From positions 186,001-250,000 of the forward strand of contig CAWALU010000010.1 in the NCBI GenBank assembly GCA_963782985.1: 64,000 nt of DNA. The letters run 5' to 3'. This document shows positions 45,320 through 54,938 of this stretch, piece by piece (positions within the stretch are counted from its first letter, which is position 1; every line of letters begins with the position of its first letter). The notes under the pieces are model-generated. The model searched no databases and was not told the origin of the DNA. It saw only the letters and a program-made list of their open reading frames with translations. This DNA comes from CAVSWT01 sp963782985. Lineage in GTDB: Bacteria > Bacteroidota > Ignavibacteria > Ignavibacteriales > Ignavibacteriaceae. The translations under genes were made by a program, and so were the position numbers.

Positions 45320-45613
45320 GTTTGGAACAAATGAAAATAGTTCGGATGGGGTTTGGTAGAGTTTCAAACGTAGCCTGTCCTGTCGGTAGGTGAAGTCCGG
45401 TTAAATTTCAAAATAACCTGCAAGAGAATAATTAAATGATTCGTGAGGATTTTCACTCAACTCGTATTCGACGTTGAAGGTTCAAATGAGAAGTGAAAGG
45501 AATTTTATTCTAATTTAGTGAATTTTTGAAAAGCAGATTATTCTTAAAAAAATAATTTGTCTTTATAAAAAAAATAATTTACGTTGATGTTAAATTTTTC
45601 GGGGAGTTTTTTT

Positions 45614-47384
45614 ATGACCAGGTTCATTTCTAAAATAGCAAGTCTAATAATTTTATTAACCATATTAGTTAATGCCGAAACCCGCTTTGTAAGCAAAACC
45701 GGCAGCAGCACACCGCCATACACAAGCTGGGAAACTGCAAGCGACAGCATACAGAAATGTATTAATTTTTCCTTAGCGGGAGATACTATTTATGTAGGGA
45801 ATGGTACCTATAAAGAGAAAATTGTTGTGGTAAATAAGTTTTTAACCCTAATTGGAAGCGGATGGGATAGTTGTATTGTGGACTCAAGAGATTTAGAGGT
45901 GCCTACAGATTTTAGAGCTTTTTATATAGATGGGAATATTAACATAAAGGGTTTTCATATAATAGTATCTTATTTCAATACAGGAGAAAATCGCTATAAG
46001 GGAAGTGGAATTATTGCATTAAATGCCGGCATCCAATCGGTAATTGAAAATAATAAAATTGAAAATGCGAAAAGAGGAATTTGGATTCTTAATTCCCATT
46101 TAACTTTTAAACACAATAATATAAGTAATGTAACAACCGGAATAAGATTAGAAGCTTTCAATGAAAATTATTTTCCTGTAGTAGACAGCAATGTAATATT
46201 TACGATAGGAAATTACTCAAATGGAATAGAAGGTTCATTCGGAACATCTGCCACTATAAGAAATAATTATGTTGTCGGTTCAAAAGGGGGGGATGGATAT
46301 AGATTGATATTATATCCTAAAGAAGTAAGAAATAATATTTTTGAGAAAAAAGAAGATAGCGGCTTATATGGATATTATTTCGCTTTAGGAGAAGGAGAAA
46401 TTGCAAATAATTTTGTGATTGGAAATTCAAGTGAATCAGCTTTTTGGATATTTAGAGGTAAAAATAAAATAATAAATAATAATATTATTAATAGTTCAAA
46501 AGGTTATACTGAAGGAACGGACAGCTTAATATTCCAATACAATAACGCCTGGAATATTGATGATCCATTTACAAATTTTTCACCCGATTCTACAAACTTA
46601 ATGGTTGACCCAATGTTTGTAAATGAGGATAGTTCCGATTTTCATCTTCAAATGTTTTCGCCATTAATTGATAAAGGTGATCCTTCCTTTTTAGATAGAG
46701 ACGGGAGCAGAAGCGATATAGGAGTATGGGGCAGTCTTCTTGGGGAAAGCTATGCATATCAAGATCTAGCGCCCCGCCCCCCAGTTAACATAACAGCAGA
46801 AATTGATTCCGGAAAAATATTTTTAAACTGGAATAAGAATAATGAAGCAGATTTTAAACATTATAATATTTATCGAGATACAGTTTCTGAGTTTTCTATT
46901 GATTCCTCAAAATTAATTTCAATCCTATCAAATGCATCTTTTGTTCAAGTAATACCAAGGGGAATAAGCCACTTATATTACAAACTAACAGCACAGATAA
47001 CCACGGGAATGTTTCCAAGGCATCTGAAGAACTAACCGTAATACTAACTTCTATTAAAGGCGATGAACCTATTGTTGTTAATAACTTTAAATTATATCAA
47101 AACTATCCTAATCCCTTCAACCCCTAACAATAATATCATATAGGCTGAAAGAAAGAGGATATGTAAAATTATCGGTATATGATATAAAAGGTGAATTGGT
47201 AGAATACTTAGTAAACGAAGATAAGGAGGCTAGGTATTACGAAGTTGAGTTTCCAGGTAAGAATTTGATTCATCAAATGCCTAAAGGATTATCCAGCGGT
47301 ATTTACCTTTATAAAATTGATATAATAAACCAAAACCATATACCGGTTTTTTCTGAAATGCGGAAGATGGTATTCTTAAAATAA
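45614..47384 (+). CDS. Secreted right-handed beta-helix protein with T9SS tail, two frameshifts
   Basis: The start at 45614 (with GGGGAG upstream) gives a signal peptide (ISKIASLIILLTILVNAE). A parallel beta-helix follows, rich in short Asn/Ile/Gly turns (VIENNKIENAKRGIWILNS, ATIRNNYVVG, NKIINNNIINSS), as in pectin-lyase-fold proteins. An Fn3-like domain comes next. The frame breaks near 46990, where one added A gives KLTSTDNHGNVSK, and again near 47126, where one added T gives NPFNPLTIISYRLKE. The restored tail reads KLYQNYPNPFNP through MVFLK at 47384, a T9SS sorting domain. The protein is probably a surface-attached polysaccharide-binding or -degrading factor. Confidence 0.75.
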
Positions 47385-47403
47385 AAAAATATGGGAGTGA
47401 AAA

Positions 47404-49143
47404 ATGAAAAAAAGTATTTACGTTGTTTTAATTTTATTAACATCAGTTTTAATTTTTCCACAGCAGAAATTTAGAACGGGAGTATATTCACAGCTCTCCC
47501 CAACTGATGATGATAAACAAAACCTGAAACAAGTTTATGAAATGGGGGCTAACACTGTTATAAATCAAGTTACTAACTCAAATAGGGATTCACTTGAAGC
47601 TCTTTTTGACAGCGTAATTGTAATAAATGCCTTTCATGCAACTGATTACGTTCACCATTATTCTGCAGGCTATTACACAAAATGGGAAGTGGAAAATGAT
47701 ATTAGTATAAATGTTGCAACACCGGGAATTAAGCATGAATTTGGCACACCCGGCAGTAGTTATTGGTTTAGCGGTATAAACAGCAGCAATATCGAAAAAT
47801 ATCTTGTAACAGGACCTGATTATAGGCAGGATAGAAAGTATAAGCAATGGTACGATACAAGCACAATAAATTATACTGTAAATTTCAATATGAAAATAGA
47901 CGGCTTATTAACTTATGGACTACCTGTTTGCGAAATATCTGTGGGCTATAGAACTGAATCTGGACAGTTTGCTACTCTCATCAGCCAAACCTATAATGCA
48001 AATCAACTTTCAAACAGCTTTAAAAATTACATTTTGAATTATACAATCCCTGAGTATATAAATGGAGGTGCCACTCAGTCAGTTAAAAATAGCATTAGCG
48101 GCGAAACTGAAAAATATAGAGAAAGACCTATGCAAACGGAAGATATAGGAACCTATGGATTACAATTTAATATAAAATGGCTTGGTAATAGAAATTTATA
48201 TGTTGATTATATTGAGGTTTATGACCAAAGTATCTGGGGAACTTATTTAGATGATCCAGCCACTGCAAATTCTCAAATTTTAAACTATGCAGTTTCTGAA
48301 GCTACAGAGAACACTCAATACTGGTACAGCTTAGACGAGCCGCATAGCATAGATAATTATGAACCGTACAAAGTTGTAGAAAATATTTTAACAAGCCATG
48401 GTTACCAGCCTCTTATTACAGCTTTTTATCCCGGATGGGATGGGCAGAGAAATCATGAATGGACTATAAAAAGGTTTTTAGAAACAGTACAGCCCAAGAA
48501 ATTTATGTATGATTATTACCCGTATTATTATGACAAGCCGGGAGAGCCTTATCCTGATGAAAAATGCTTAGAGGTGCAACGAAATTTAATGCAGATACCG
48601 TTTAATTATGGTTTTCCGATAAATGATTATTATTATGTCGCCCAGGCGTTTGGCTATACGCCGCAATGCAGCTCAGACATAAACTATCAAAGCAGAAAAC
48701 CAAACCCAGCGCAATTAAGAGCATCTGTTATGCTTGCTTTGGCACATGGTGCAAAAGGTATATTTTTCTGGCCTTACTATTCTTATCAAACAGGAATATC
48801 AGAGTGCGGTATAAAATTATTAGTTGATGGTATTGTGGATTTAAATAATAATCCCACACATTTATATCCCGAAATAAAAAATAATTTATTCCCAAGATTA
48901 ACCGGAACTTTGGGTAATACGTTAGTTAAGCTGAATTATACTGGAGTTTATACTACATTAAAAAGATTTTTACCGACTGCAAATCTTGCCCTAACTTCAA
49001 GTAATTATCTGTCGCTGTCGGAGCCTTTACCTTCAACTAAAGATATAAATTTTCATGCGGGATTGCTTAAAGATAAAAATGACGAAGATAATAATATTTC
49101 GCAAGCGGTATTTATTTATATATATTCAAGGCTAAATCACTAA
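47404..49143 (+). CDS. Secreted protein with a glycosidase-like region
   Basis: The 579-residue product has a signal peptide (SIYVVLILLTSVLIFPQQ). The segment VYSQLSPTDDDKQNLKQVYE, a central beta-sandwich (residues 95-270) and then a TIM-barrel-like half (YWYSLDEPHSIDNYEPYKVV, FMYDYYPYYYDKPG, ASVMLALAHGAKGIFFWPYY) suggest a glycoside-hydrolase clan fold; no catalytic pair can be named. No YPNPFNP motif is present, but past the stop another frame reads FKAKSLNTNDEFQHSGKLIM and ends LK* at 49193, like the last strand of a sorting tail. A two-base slip in TATATATA near 49120 would join it. Confidence 0.65.
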   Translation: MKKSIYVVLILLTSVLIFPQQKFRTGVYSQLSPTDDDKQNLKQVYEMGANTVINQVTNSNRDSLEALFDSVIVINAFHATDYVHHYSAGYYTKWEVENDISINVATPGIKHEFGTPGSSYWFSGINSSNIEKYLVTGPDYRQDRKYKQWYDTSTINYTVNFNMKIDGLLTYGLPVCEISVGYRTESGQFATLISQTYNANQLSNSFKNYILNYTIPEYINGGATQSVKNSISGETEKYRERPMQTEDIGTYGLQFNIKWLGNRNLYVDYIEVYDQSIWGTYLDDPATANSQILNYAVSEATENTQYWYSLDEPHSIDNYEPYKVVENILTSHGYQPLITAFYPGWDGQRNHEWTIKRFLETVQPKKFMYDYYPYYYDKPGEPYPDEKCLEVQRNLMQIPFNYGFPINDYYYVAQAFGYTPQCSSDINYQSRKPNPAQLRASVMLALAHGAKGIFFWPYYSYQTGISECGIKLLVDGIVDLNNNPTHLYPEIKNNLFPRLTGTLGNTLVKLNYTGVYTTLKRFLPTANLALTSSNYLSLSEPLPSTKDINFHAGLLKDKNDEDNNISQAVFIYIYSRLNH

Positions 49144-49214
49144 ATACTAATGATGAATTTCAGCATTCGGGTAAACTAATTATGCTAAAGTAAAAATGAT
49201 TGTGCTTAATAAAT

Positions 49215-49250
49215 GCGCCGGAGTTTAATGATTCCGGCGCTTTTGTTTTT
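49215..49250 (+). promoter_or_regulatory. Terminator-like hairpin covering the ribosome site and start of the next gene
   Basis: GCGCCGGA (49215-49222) pairs perfectly with TCCGGCGC (49233-49240), and TTTTGTTTTT follows: a classic intrinsic-terminator form, 22 bases past the extended stop of the preceding gene. The GGAG ribosome site (49220-49223) lies in the left arm and the ATG at 49228 lies in the loop. The hairpin could both end the upstream transcript and mask the start of the downstream one. Confidence 0.7.
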
Positions 49251-49874
49251 AATCAGCATAAAAATATTTGCAGAAGACCCTGATACTACTGCTACTAAAA
49301 TTCAGAACCACATTAATATTATTAAAACAGCTTCGCAGAAGTTTGATATTGATTACAAAGTTTTATGTGCAGTAATCTATGTGGAAAGAACATTAAACTA
49401 TAATTGGGAAGATGCAGCGTTAGATGATATATTGGCTGAAGCCGGATTAAATAGTTCAATAGGATTTTGCCAGGTAAAAATGAAAACTGCCTATTGGATT
49501 GAAGTTCAGCTTAACAAAGAGCAAAGCGATTTTTTCTGCGGAGATAAATAAAAAATATATTAACTGTAAGCCTTTCACCAAAAGAGATCATACAGAAATT
49601 AGATAACGATTCGTTGAATATTTTATATGCCGCAGCTTATATAAAGATAATGGTAAACAGATGGGAAAAATTAGGATATTCTATTAATAATAGACCGGAT
49701 ATTATCGGGACATTATATTCAACAGGGTTATTTTACAGTGACGGCAAAGAGAGAAAGCCGAATGCAAATCCCAAAGCAAATGAGTTCGGAGAAAAGGTGA
49801 AATCGAAATTAATTTTTTTACAGACATGTGAACCTCATCTTAAAGATGAGGTTCACTTTTCTGAAGGGAATTAA
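49228..49874 (+). CDS. Exported lysozyme/transglycosylase-like protein, one frameshift
   Basis: From the ATG at 49228 (GGAG five bases upstream) the product has a short signal peptide (MIPALLFLISIKIFAED). A helical domain follows with KFDIDYKVLCAVIYVERTLN and GLNSSIGFCQVKMKTAYWIE, the Glu and Gly-F-x-Q-V pattern of lysozyme-fold proteins. The frame stops after FFCGDK; adding one A at GATAAATAAAAAA (about 49544-49556) continues IKNILTVSLSPKEIIQKLD and AAAYIKIMVNRWEKLGY to a stop at 49874. It probably cleaves peptidoglycan, but this is a pattern-based call. A start at 49213 is also in frame. Confidence 0.65.
49828..49860 (+). terminator. Hairpin terminator overlapping the gene end
   Basis: GTGAACCTCATCT and AGATGAGGTTCAC form a perfect 13-base stem around TAA, followed by TTTT. 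It is a strong intrinsic-terminator shape, yet it lies inside the last 16 codons of the lysozyme-like gene as read here (CEPHLKDEVHF). Either the terminator overlaps the coding end or the true stop is earlier. Confidence 0.75.
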
Positions 49875-50061
49875 GTTAGCGTTGTTATTGACAATATTAT
49901 TTTTTAGTCAGACTCACCTTTTAGAATTCCCACACACAAATAATTTGGGCTTGTAATCTTTTAAATCAAATTCGTTATCTTTGAAGCAATTTTTCAAATC
50001 TGTCTCTACCAATCGGTAGACAGGTGCGGAAGGCAATAATCTATTATTAAAACTGAATTTT

Positions 50062-51072
50062 ATGGAAGAAAATAAAAATAATACAGAAATAAAGAATGAG
50101 CCTGAAATTGAAAATAAAGAAACTGCTGAAATTTTATATGAAGAAGACGCACACGGCTTTTCACTTAAGCGGGATATCTTCCCCAAAATTTCTCCGCTGT
50201 CGGCAGCGTTCATCGGGCTGTTCGGCGGATTTTTTGTCTATCAAATTTTAGGCGGACTTTTAACAATTGCTATTTTTGGTTTTGACGTTGAACACGCTCC
50301 TGCAAATGGTTTAAGACTTATTACTATGGCTGGTCAAATTTTATTTATGCTTCTCCCTGCATTAATTTTAACAAAGTTAGTTTATGAAGATGTAACAAAT
50401 ATTATACGCGCACATTCTGCCGCGCTTAAGGAAATTTTAATGTTCCTAGCTGGAATGGCAGTATTGGTTATACTGCTTCAGAATTATCTTTACCTTCAAG
50501 ATTATTTTATTAATAAGTTAGCGACTCAATACAATTTCGTCAATTCAGTTAAAACTATTTTTGATGAACTAAACGATAAGGTGGAACAAACCTATCTTAA
50601 CTTAATTACGCCAATTACGCTTTATGATAGAGTTATTATAATAACGGTTATTGCAATCGTCCCTGCAATTTGTGAAGAAGTTTTATTTCGCGGCTTCATC
50701 CAGCGCAGCTTTGAATTTAAATTAAAACCTGTTTGGGCTGCATTTGTTACGGCAGTATTTTTCGGCGCTTTTCACGTAAACCCTTATGCCTTTATTCCCT
50801 TAGTTGCTTTAGGTTTTTATTTTGGTTTTGCTGTCTATAAAAGCAACTCAATCCTGGTTTCGATAATTCTGCATTTCTTCAATAATTTTATTTCAATTTT
50901 ATTGTTCTTTATGATTGGGAATGAAGATTTAATAAACTCGGATGTGGGAAGTGATGTGGACTTGAGCTCGGCATTAAGTTTATTTTTATTTTTACTTGCA
51001 TTGTTTATCGGAATTGTTCTTTATATAAGAAGATACTATTCATTAAATAAAAATTTATCTAAAAATATTTAG
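50062..51072 (+). CDS. CPBP-family intramembrane metalloprotease (Abi/CAAX type)
   Basis: The 336-residue multi-span protein has the protease motif EEVLFRGF (E205, E206, R210) and the distal His in FFGAFHVN (H238). A third motif, HFFNNF, appears near residue 275. An acidic N-terminal tail (about 45 residues) precedes the first span. Such enzymes cleave peptides within membranes, and roles range from CAAX processing to bacteriocin immunity. The DUF2007 gene follows nine bases downstream with AGGAGGG, so it is co-transcribed. A hairpin-like CTCTACC...GGTAG sequence lies just upstream. Confidence 0.87.
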   Translation: MEENKNNTEIKNEPEIENKETAEILYEEDAHGFSLKRDIFPKISPLSAAFIGLFGGFFVYQILGGLLTIAIFGFDVEHAPANGLRLITMAGQILFMLLPALILTKLVYEDVTNIIRAHSAALKEILMFLAGMAVLVILLQNYLYLQDYFINKLATQYNFVNSVKTIFDELNDKVEQTYLNLITPITLYDRVIIITVIAIVPAICEEVLFRGFIQRSFEFKLKPVWAAFVTAVFFGAFHVNPYAFIPLVALGFYFGFAVYKSNSILVSIILHFFNNFISILLFFMIGNEDLINSDVGSDVDLSSALSLFLFLLALFIGIVLYIRRYYSLNKNLSKNI

Positions 51073-51081
51073 GAGGGAAAA

Positions 51082-51438
51082 ATGCCAGTATGTCCAAATT
51101 GTGAATACGAATATGTGGAAGGAATAACCTTTTGCCCCGACTGCGGATCGGCTTTAGTTGATGAAGAATTTTACTGGAAGCCTGAAGAATGGACGGAAGA
51201 AAATTGGGAAGTTGTTTATACTTCAAACCAGGAATACGAAGTTGAAATGTTTAAAAACAATCTTGAAGGCGCGGGAATTACCGCCACAGTTTTATCTCAA
51301 AAGGATAGAAATTTTCCTACACCGGGAGATTTATCGCAGGTAAAGCTGCTTGTTAAAAAAGCAGATGTAGCTGCTGCGTTAAATTATATTCAACAGGTTA
51401 AATCGCAAAGCTCTACTGATGATGAGGAAGATAATTAG
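51082..51438 (+). CDS. Zinc-ribbon and DUF2007-domain protein
   Basis: The 118-residue cytosolic protein starts with a zinc ribbon (CPNCEYEYVEGITFCPDCG; two CxxC pairs). A DUF2007 domain follows (WEVVYTSNQEYEVEMFKNNL, AGITATVLSQKD, VKLLVKKADVAAALNYI). DUF2007 proteins are thought to be signal-transduction or PII-like adaptors; no target is known. The AGGAGGG site is strong. The cdsA gene starts in its stop codon (TAGTG). Confidence 0.87.
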   Translation: MPVCPNCEYEYVEGITFCPDCGSALVDEEFYWKPEEWTEENWEVVYTSNQEYEVEMFKNNLEGAGITATVLSQKDRNFPTPGDLSQVKLLVKKADVAAALNYIQQVKSQSSTDDEEDN

Positions 51439-52262
51439 TGGCGCTTAGCAATCATTCGGCAAGGGTTATTGTATCCATTTTTGCTATACCAATTATTTTA
51501 GCAGCAAGTTATTTTGGAAAGTTATTTTTTTTCATGCTGATTTTGGGAATTGCTTTAATTTCATTTTATGAATTTTCCGCAATGCTTGAAAATAAAGGCT
51601 CTCATCCAAATAAGTGGCTTGGATTTATTGCAGTAATAATTTTAGTATCCGCCAATTATATTAATTTTTCAGAAACATTTACTTTTCTAATTTTATTTGT
51701 AATTATTATTTCCGCTGTTGAGATGTTTCGTAATAAAGGAACTGAACTTTATAATATCGGCGGAACTTTGCTTGCGACTTTTTATATCAGTTTTTTTGCG
51801 GGATCGCTTATTGGTATTCGAGAATTTTATCCGGACGTAAGCAGCTTATATTTACGCGGCGGGTTAATAATTATTTCTATGCTTGCATCAATTTGGCTTT
51901 GCGATTCGGCTGCCTATTATGGAGGGAAAAAATTCGGCAGGCGTAAACTATTTCCGCGCATTAGCCCTAATAAAACCTGGGAAGGCGCTATATTCGGATT
52001 TATTTTTGCAGTAATTGCAATGGTGATAGCTAAATTTTTATTTTTAGATTTTTTAAATTGGAGTGCCATTATTGCGTTCGGAGTCATTATCGGTATAGGT
52101 GGGCAGATTGGAGATTTGGTTGAATCATTATTTAAAAGAGACGCAGGTGTAAAAGATTCTTCCGCATTAATTCCTGGTCATGGAGGAATATTTGATCGTT
52201 TTGATTCTTTACTATTTACTGCCCCCATCATTCTTCTTTATCTAAAATATTTTGGCAGATGA
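51438..52262 (+). CDS. cdsA: Phosphatidate cytidylyltransferase
   Basis: The 274-residue membrane enzyme has seven to eight spans and the complete CDS family signature near its end: DLVESLFKRDAGVKDSSALI and PGHGGIFDRFDSLL. The earlier motif ISPNKTWEGAIFGF is also typical. It makes CDP-diacylglycerol from CTP and phosphatidic acid for phospholipid synthesis. The GTG start overlaps the DUF2007 stop by one base. Confidence 0.95.
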   Translation: MALSNHSARVIVSIFAIPIILAASYFGKLFFFMLILGIALISFYEFSAMLENKGSHPNKWLGFIAVIILVSANYINFSETFTFLILFVIIISAVEMFRNKGTELYNIGGTLLATFYISFFAGSLIGIREFYPDVSSLYLRGGLIIISMLASIWLCDSAAYYGGKKFGRRKLFPRISPNKTWEGAIFGFIFAVIAMVIAKFLFLDFLNWSAIIAFGVIIGIGGQIGDLVESLFKRDAGVKDSSALIPGHGGIFDRFDSLLFTAPIILLYLKYFGR

Positions 52263-52334
52263 CTTTAAACCAGATATAAATTTAATCACGCACGTTTCAA
52301 ATAGACAAGAACTACTATAAATACGAAAGAATGG

Positions 52335-53651
52335 ATGTATTCTAAAAAACAAAATATAAGCGTAATTACTTTAGGCTGTTCAAAAAACACAGTTGATTCT
52401 GAAAGGTTAATGAATCAACTGAAAATTAATAATTTAAATTTAGTTGACGACCCGAATAACTCCGATACGATTATAATTAACACTTGCGGATTTATTGAAG
52501 CTGCTAAACAAGAATCAATAAACACAATTCTAAATGCAATCGAATTAAAAAAAAACAACAAAATTAAAAAGGTTATCGTTGCCGGCTGCTTGTCTGAGCG
52601 ATACAAAACAGAGCTTGAAACTGAAATGCCTGAAGTAGATGTTTTTTTCGGAACGGAAAACTATGAAGGTATTTTAAAAGAACTAGGCGGCAAATTAAAA
52701 TACGAACTGCTTGGCGAAAGGCTTTTATCAACGCCTTCACACACCGCTTATTTAAAAATATCCGAAGGCTGCGATCATCCTTGTTCATTCTGCGCTATCC
52801 CAATTATGCGCGGCAAGCATCAATCAAAACCGTTGGAGGAATTAATTAAAGAAGCGGAATTCCTTGCAAGAAATAATACCAAAGAGCTTATCATTATTGC
52901 TCAAGATTCTACTGATTACGGAACTGATATTTACGGCAAAAGAAATATTAGTGAACTGCTGAACAAGCTAAGCGAGGTAAAAGGAATTGAATGGATTAGA
53001 ATGATGTATGCTTATCCATCAAAATTTCCCGATGATTTAATTGATACCATTGCCGCAAATCCTAAAATCTGCAAATACGTTGATATCCCTTTGCAGCATA
53101 TTTCCGATGATGTTCTTAGATCAATGAGGCGGGGCGTTACTTCCAAACGAACTTACGAATTAATTTATAAGTTGAAAGATAGAATTCCTGATATAGCAAT
53201 TCGCACAACTTTTATTGTAGGCTATCCGGCGGAAAAAGAAAAAGATTTTAAACAGCTTTGTAGTTTTGTTGAAGAAATGAAGTTTGACAGAGTGGGAGTT
53301 TTTCCTTTTTCGGTGGAAGATAATACGTCGAGTTTTATTTTGGGCGATCCAATTTCTGAAAAAGAAAAGGAGAGAAGAAAAGATATTTTGATGGAAATTC
53401 AAAAAGGAATATCTCTGCAAAAGAACGAATCATTCTTAAATAAAAATTTAAAAGTAATTGTAGATGGAATTGAAGGAGAATATTACATTGCCCGTTCCTA
53501 CCGTGATGCTCCGGAAGTTGACGGTGAAATTTTAATTCCCAAAAAGAATAGTGAAATTGTCATTGGAAATTTTTATACTGTAAACGTGTTCGATTATAAT
53601 GAATATGATCTATTCGGAAAAATAATTAATCCCAAGAGGGAACTTAAATGA
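52335..53651 (+). CDS. rimO: Ribosomal protein S12 methylthiotransferase RimO
   Basis: The 438-residue radical-SAM methylthiotransferase has the UPF0004 domain (VITLGCSKNTVDSERLM, NTCGFIEAAKQES, VAGCLSERY), the cluster motif CDHPCSFCAIP near residue 148, LIIIAQDSTDYGTDIYG and a C-terminal TRAM domain. LGCSKN and AQDST separate RimO from MiaB, which is also in this window. It modifies an Asp of S12. The GWxTD gene starts inside its stop (ATGA overlap). Confidence 0.95.
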   Translation: MYSKKQNISVITLGCSKNTVDSERLMNQLKINNLNLVDDPNNSDTIIINTCGFIEAAKQESINTILNAIELKKNNKIKKVIVAGCLSERYKTELETEMPEVDVFFGTENYEGILKELGGKLKYELLGERLLSTPSHTAYLKISEGCDHPCSFCAIPIMRGKHQSKPLEELIKEAEFLARNNTKELIIIAQDSTDYGTDIYGKRNISELLNKLSEVKGIEWIRMMYAYPSKFPDDLIDTIAANPKICKYVDIPLQHISDDVLRSMRRGVTSKRTYELIYKLKDRIPDIAIRTTFIVGYPAEKEKDFKQLCSFVEEMKFDRVGVFPFSVEDNTSSFILGDPISEKEKERRKDILMEIQKGISLQKNESFLNKNLKVIVDGIEGEYYIARSYRDAPEVDGEILIPKKNSEIVIGNFYTVNVFDYNEYDLFGKIINPKRELK

Positions 53652-54919
53652 AACTTACTTTATTATTAATATTTTTCGTCTCTTTATTTACGGTTCAAGC
53701 TCAAGTTGAAAACGCAAATAAATCAAAGACATTTCTCGGCGAGCCCAAATATTATATTGATTTTCTTAATTTTAAAGAGAGCGATAATAATAAAACGCGT
53801 TTGGATATTTTTGTTCAAGTTCCCTACACGGAAATTCAATTTGTAAAATCAGCAAATAATTTTACGGCAAGCTATAGCGTAACAATATCCGTTTTTGATG
53901 AAGAAAAAAGTAAGTTAATTGTTGAGAAAACCTGGTTTGAAAAATTAGAATCACAAAAGTTTGATCAGACAATTTCCAAAGACAATTATAATTTAAGCCT
54001 GCGCTCATTTGAATTGGAGCCTGGTAAATATCTAATTCGCTCGATGGTAGAAGATCAAGATTCCAGAAAAGAAACGGCTTTTGAAAATATTGTAAACGTA
54101 AAAAGTTTTACTTCGCTTCCTTCTATAAGCGATGTTATGCTCATCGCTAAAGAAACTGAGGCAAATGGAAACAGAAAGATTCTCCCTAATGTATCGCGAA
54201 ATGTTGTGGCGCAAAAAGATGGAATGTCATTCTTCTTCGAAGTTTATTCCGACTCTGCGCAGCCCTTAAAAATTGAGTACGTTATAAAAGATAAAAATGA
54301 TATTATTTTTGATTCTACTGAAACTAAAAATCTAGATACAAATTTAACTCAAGTTTTTTCAAAAATTAAAAATATCGATTTGAGTTTGGGCAGCTATGTT
54401 TTAGAAGTTAATCTTCTTAATAAAAAAGAAAACATATCTGCCGTTTCATCTAAACCGTTTTTTTCAAGATGGGCTGGAATTCCCGCCAGCGTAAAAGATT
54501 TGGACAAAGCAATTTCCCAATTAGTTTATATTGCTTCTGGAAATGAAATCTCTGATATGGAAGAAGCGAAAACTAAAGATGATAAAATTAAGATGTATAT
54601 AGATTTTTGGAAGAAAAAAGATCCCACTCCAAACACGGAAGAAAATGAAGTAAGAGATGAATATTACAGGCGCGTTGCTTACGCCAACGAAAATTTTAGT
54701 CATTATGTTGAAGGCTGGAAAACAGACAGGGGAATGGTATTCATTATTTTAGGTCCTCCAAATAATGTAGACCGCCATCCATTTGAGTATGATTCAAAAC
54801 CTTATGAAGTTTGGCAGTACTATAATTTAAGCAAGGATTTTGTTTTTCTTGACGAAACCGGTTTCGGCGACTATAGGCTTATCACTCCCTTGTACGGGGA
54901 CTTTTACCGATATCGATAA
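53648..54919 (+). CDS. GWxTD-domain secreted protein
   Basis: The 423-residue product has a signal peptide (LLLIFFVSLFTVQAQ). A beta-rich region (25-265) is followed by a helical linker and the GWxTD domain (VEGWKTDRGMVFIILGPPN, YEVWQYYNLSKDFVFLDE, FGDYRLITPLYG). The domain occurs mainly in Ignavibacteria, Acidobacteria and relatives, and has no known function. It is fused by a four-base overlap to rimO, which implies coupled translation. PfkB kinase starts 19 bases later. Confidence 0.9.
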   Translation: MKLTLLLIFFVSLFTVQAQVENANKSKTFLGEPKYYIDFLNFKESDNNKTRLDIFVQVPYTEIQFVKSANNFTASYSVTISVFDEEKSKLIVEKTWFEKLESQKFDQTISKDNYNLSLRSFELEPGKYLIRSMVEDQDSRKETAFENIVNVKSFTSLPSISDVMLIAKETEANGNRKILPNVSRNVVAQKDGMSFFFEVYSDSAQPLKIEYVIKDKNDIIFDSTETKNLDTNLTQVFSKIKNIDLSLGSYVLEVNLLNKKENISAVSSKPFFSRWAGIPASVKDLDKAISQLVYIASGNEISDMEEAKTKDDKIKMYIDFWKKKDPTPNTEENEVRDEYYRRVAYANENFSHYVEGWKTDRGMVFIILGPPNNVDRHPFEYDSKPYEVWQYYNLSKDFVFLDETGFGDYRLITPLYGDFYRYR

Positions 54920-54938
54920 AAAAATATTTTAACATACA

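Noticed and set aside
50000..50023. Hairpin CTGTCTCTACC/GGTAGACAG as a terminator or riboswitch
   Set aside because: The stem is short and imperfect, with no U-run; it may be a fragment of a dispersed repeat but is too weak to call.
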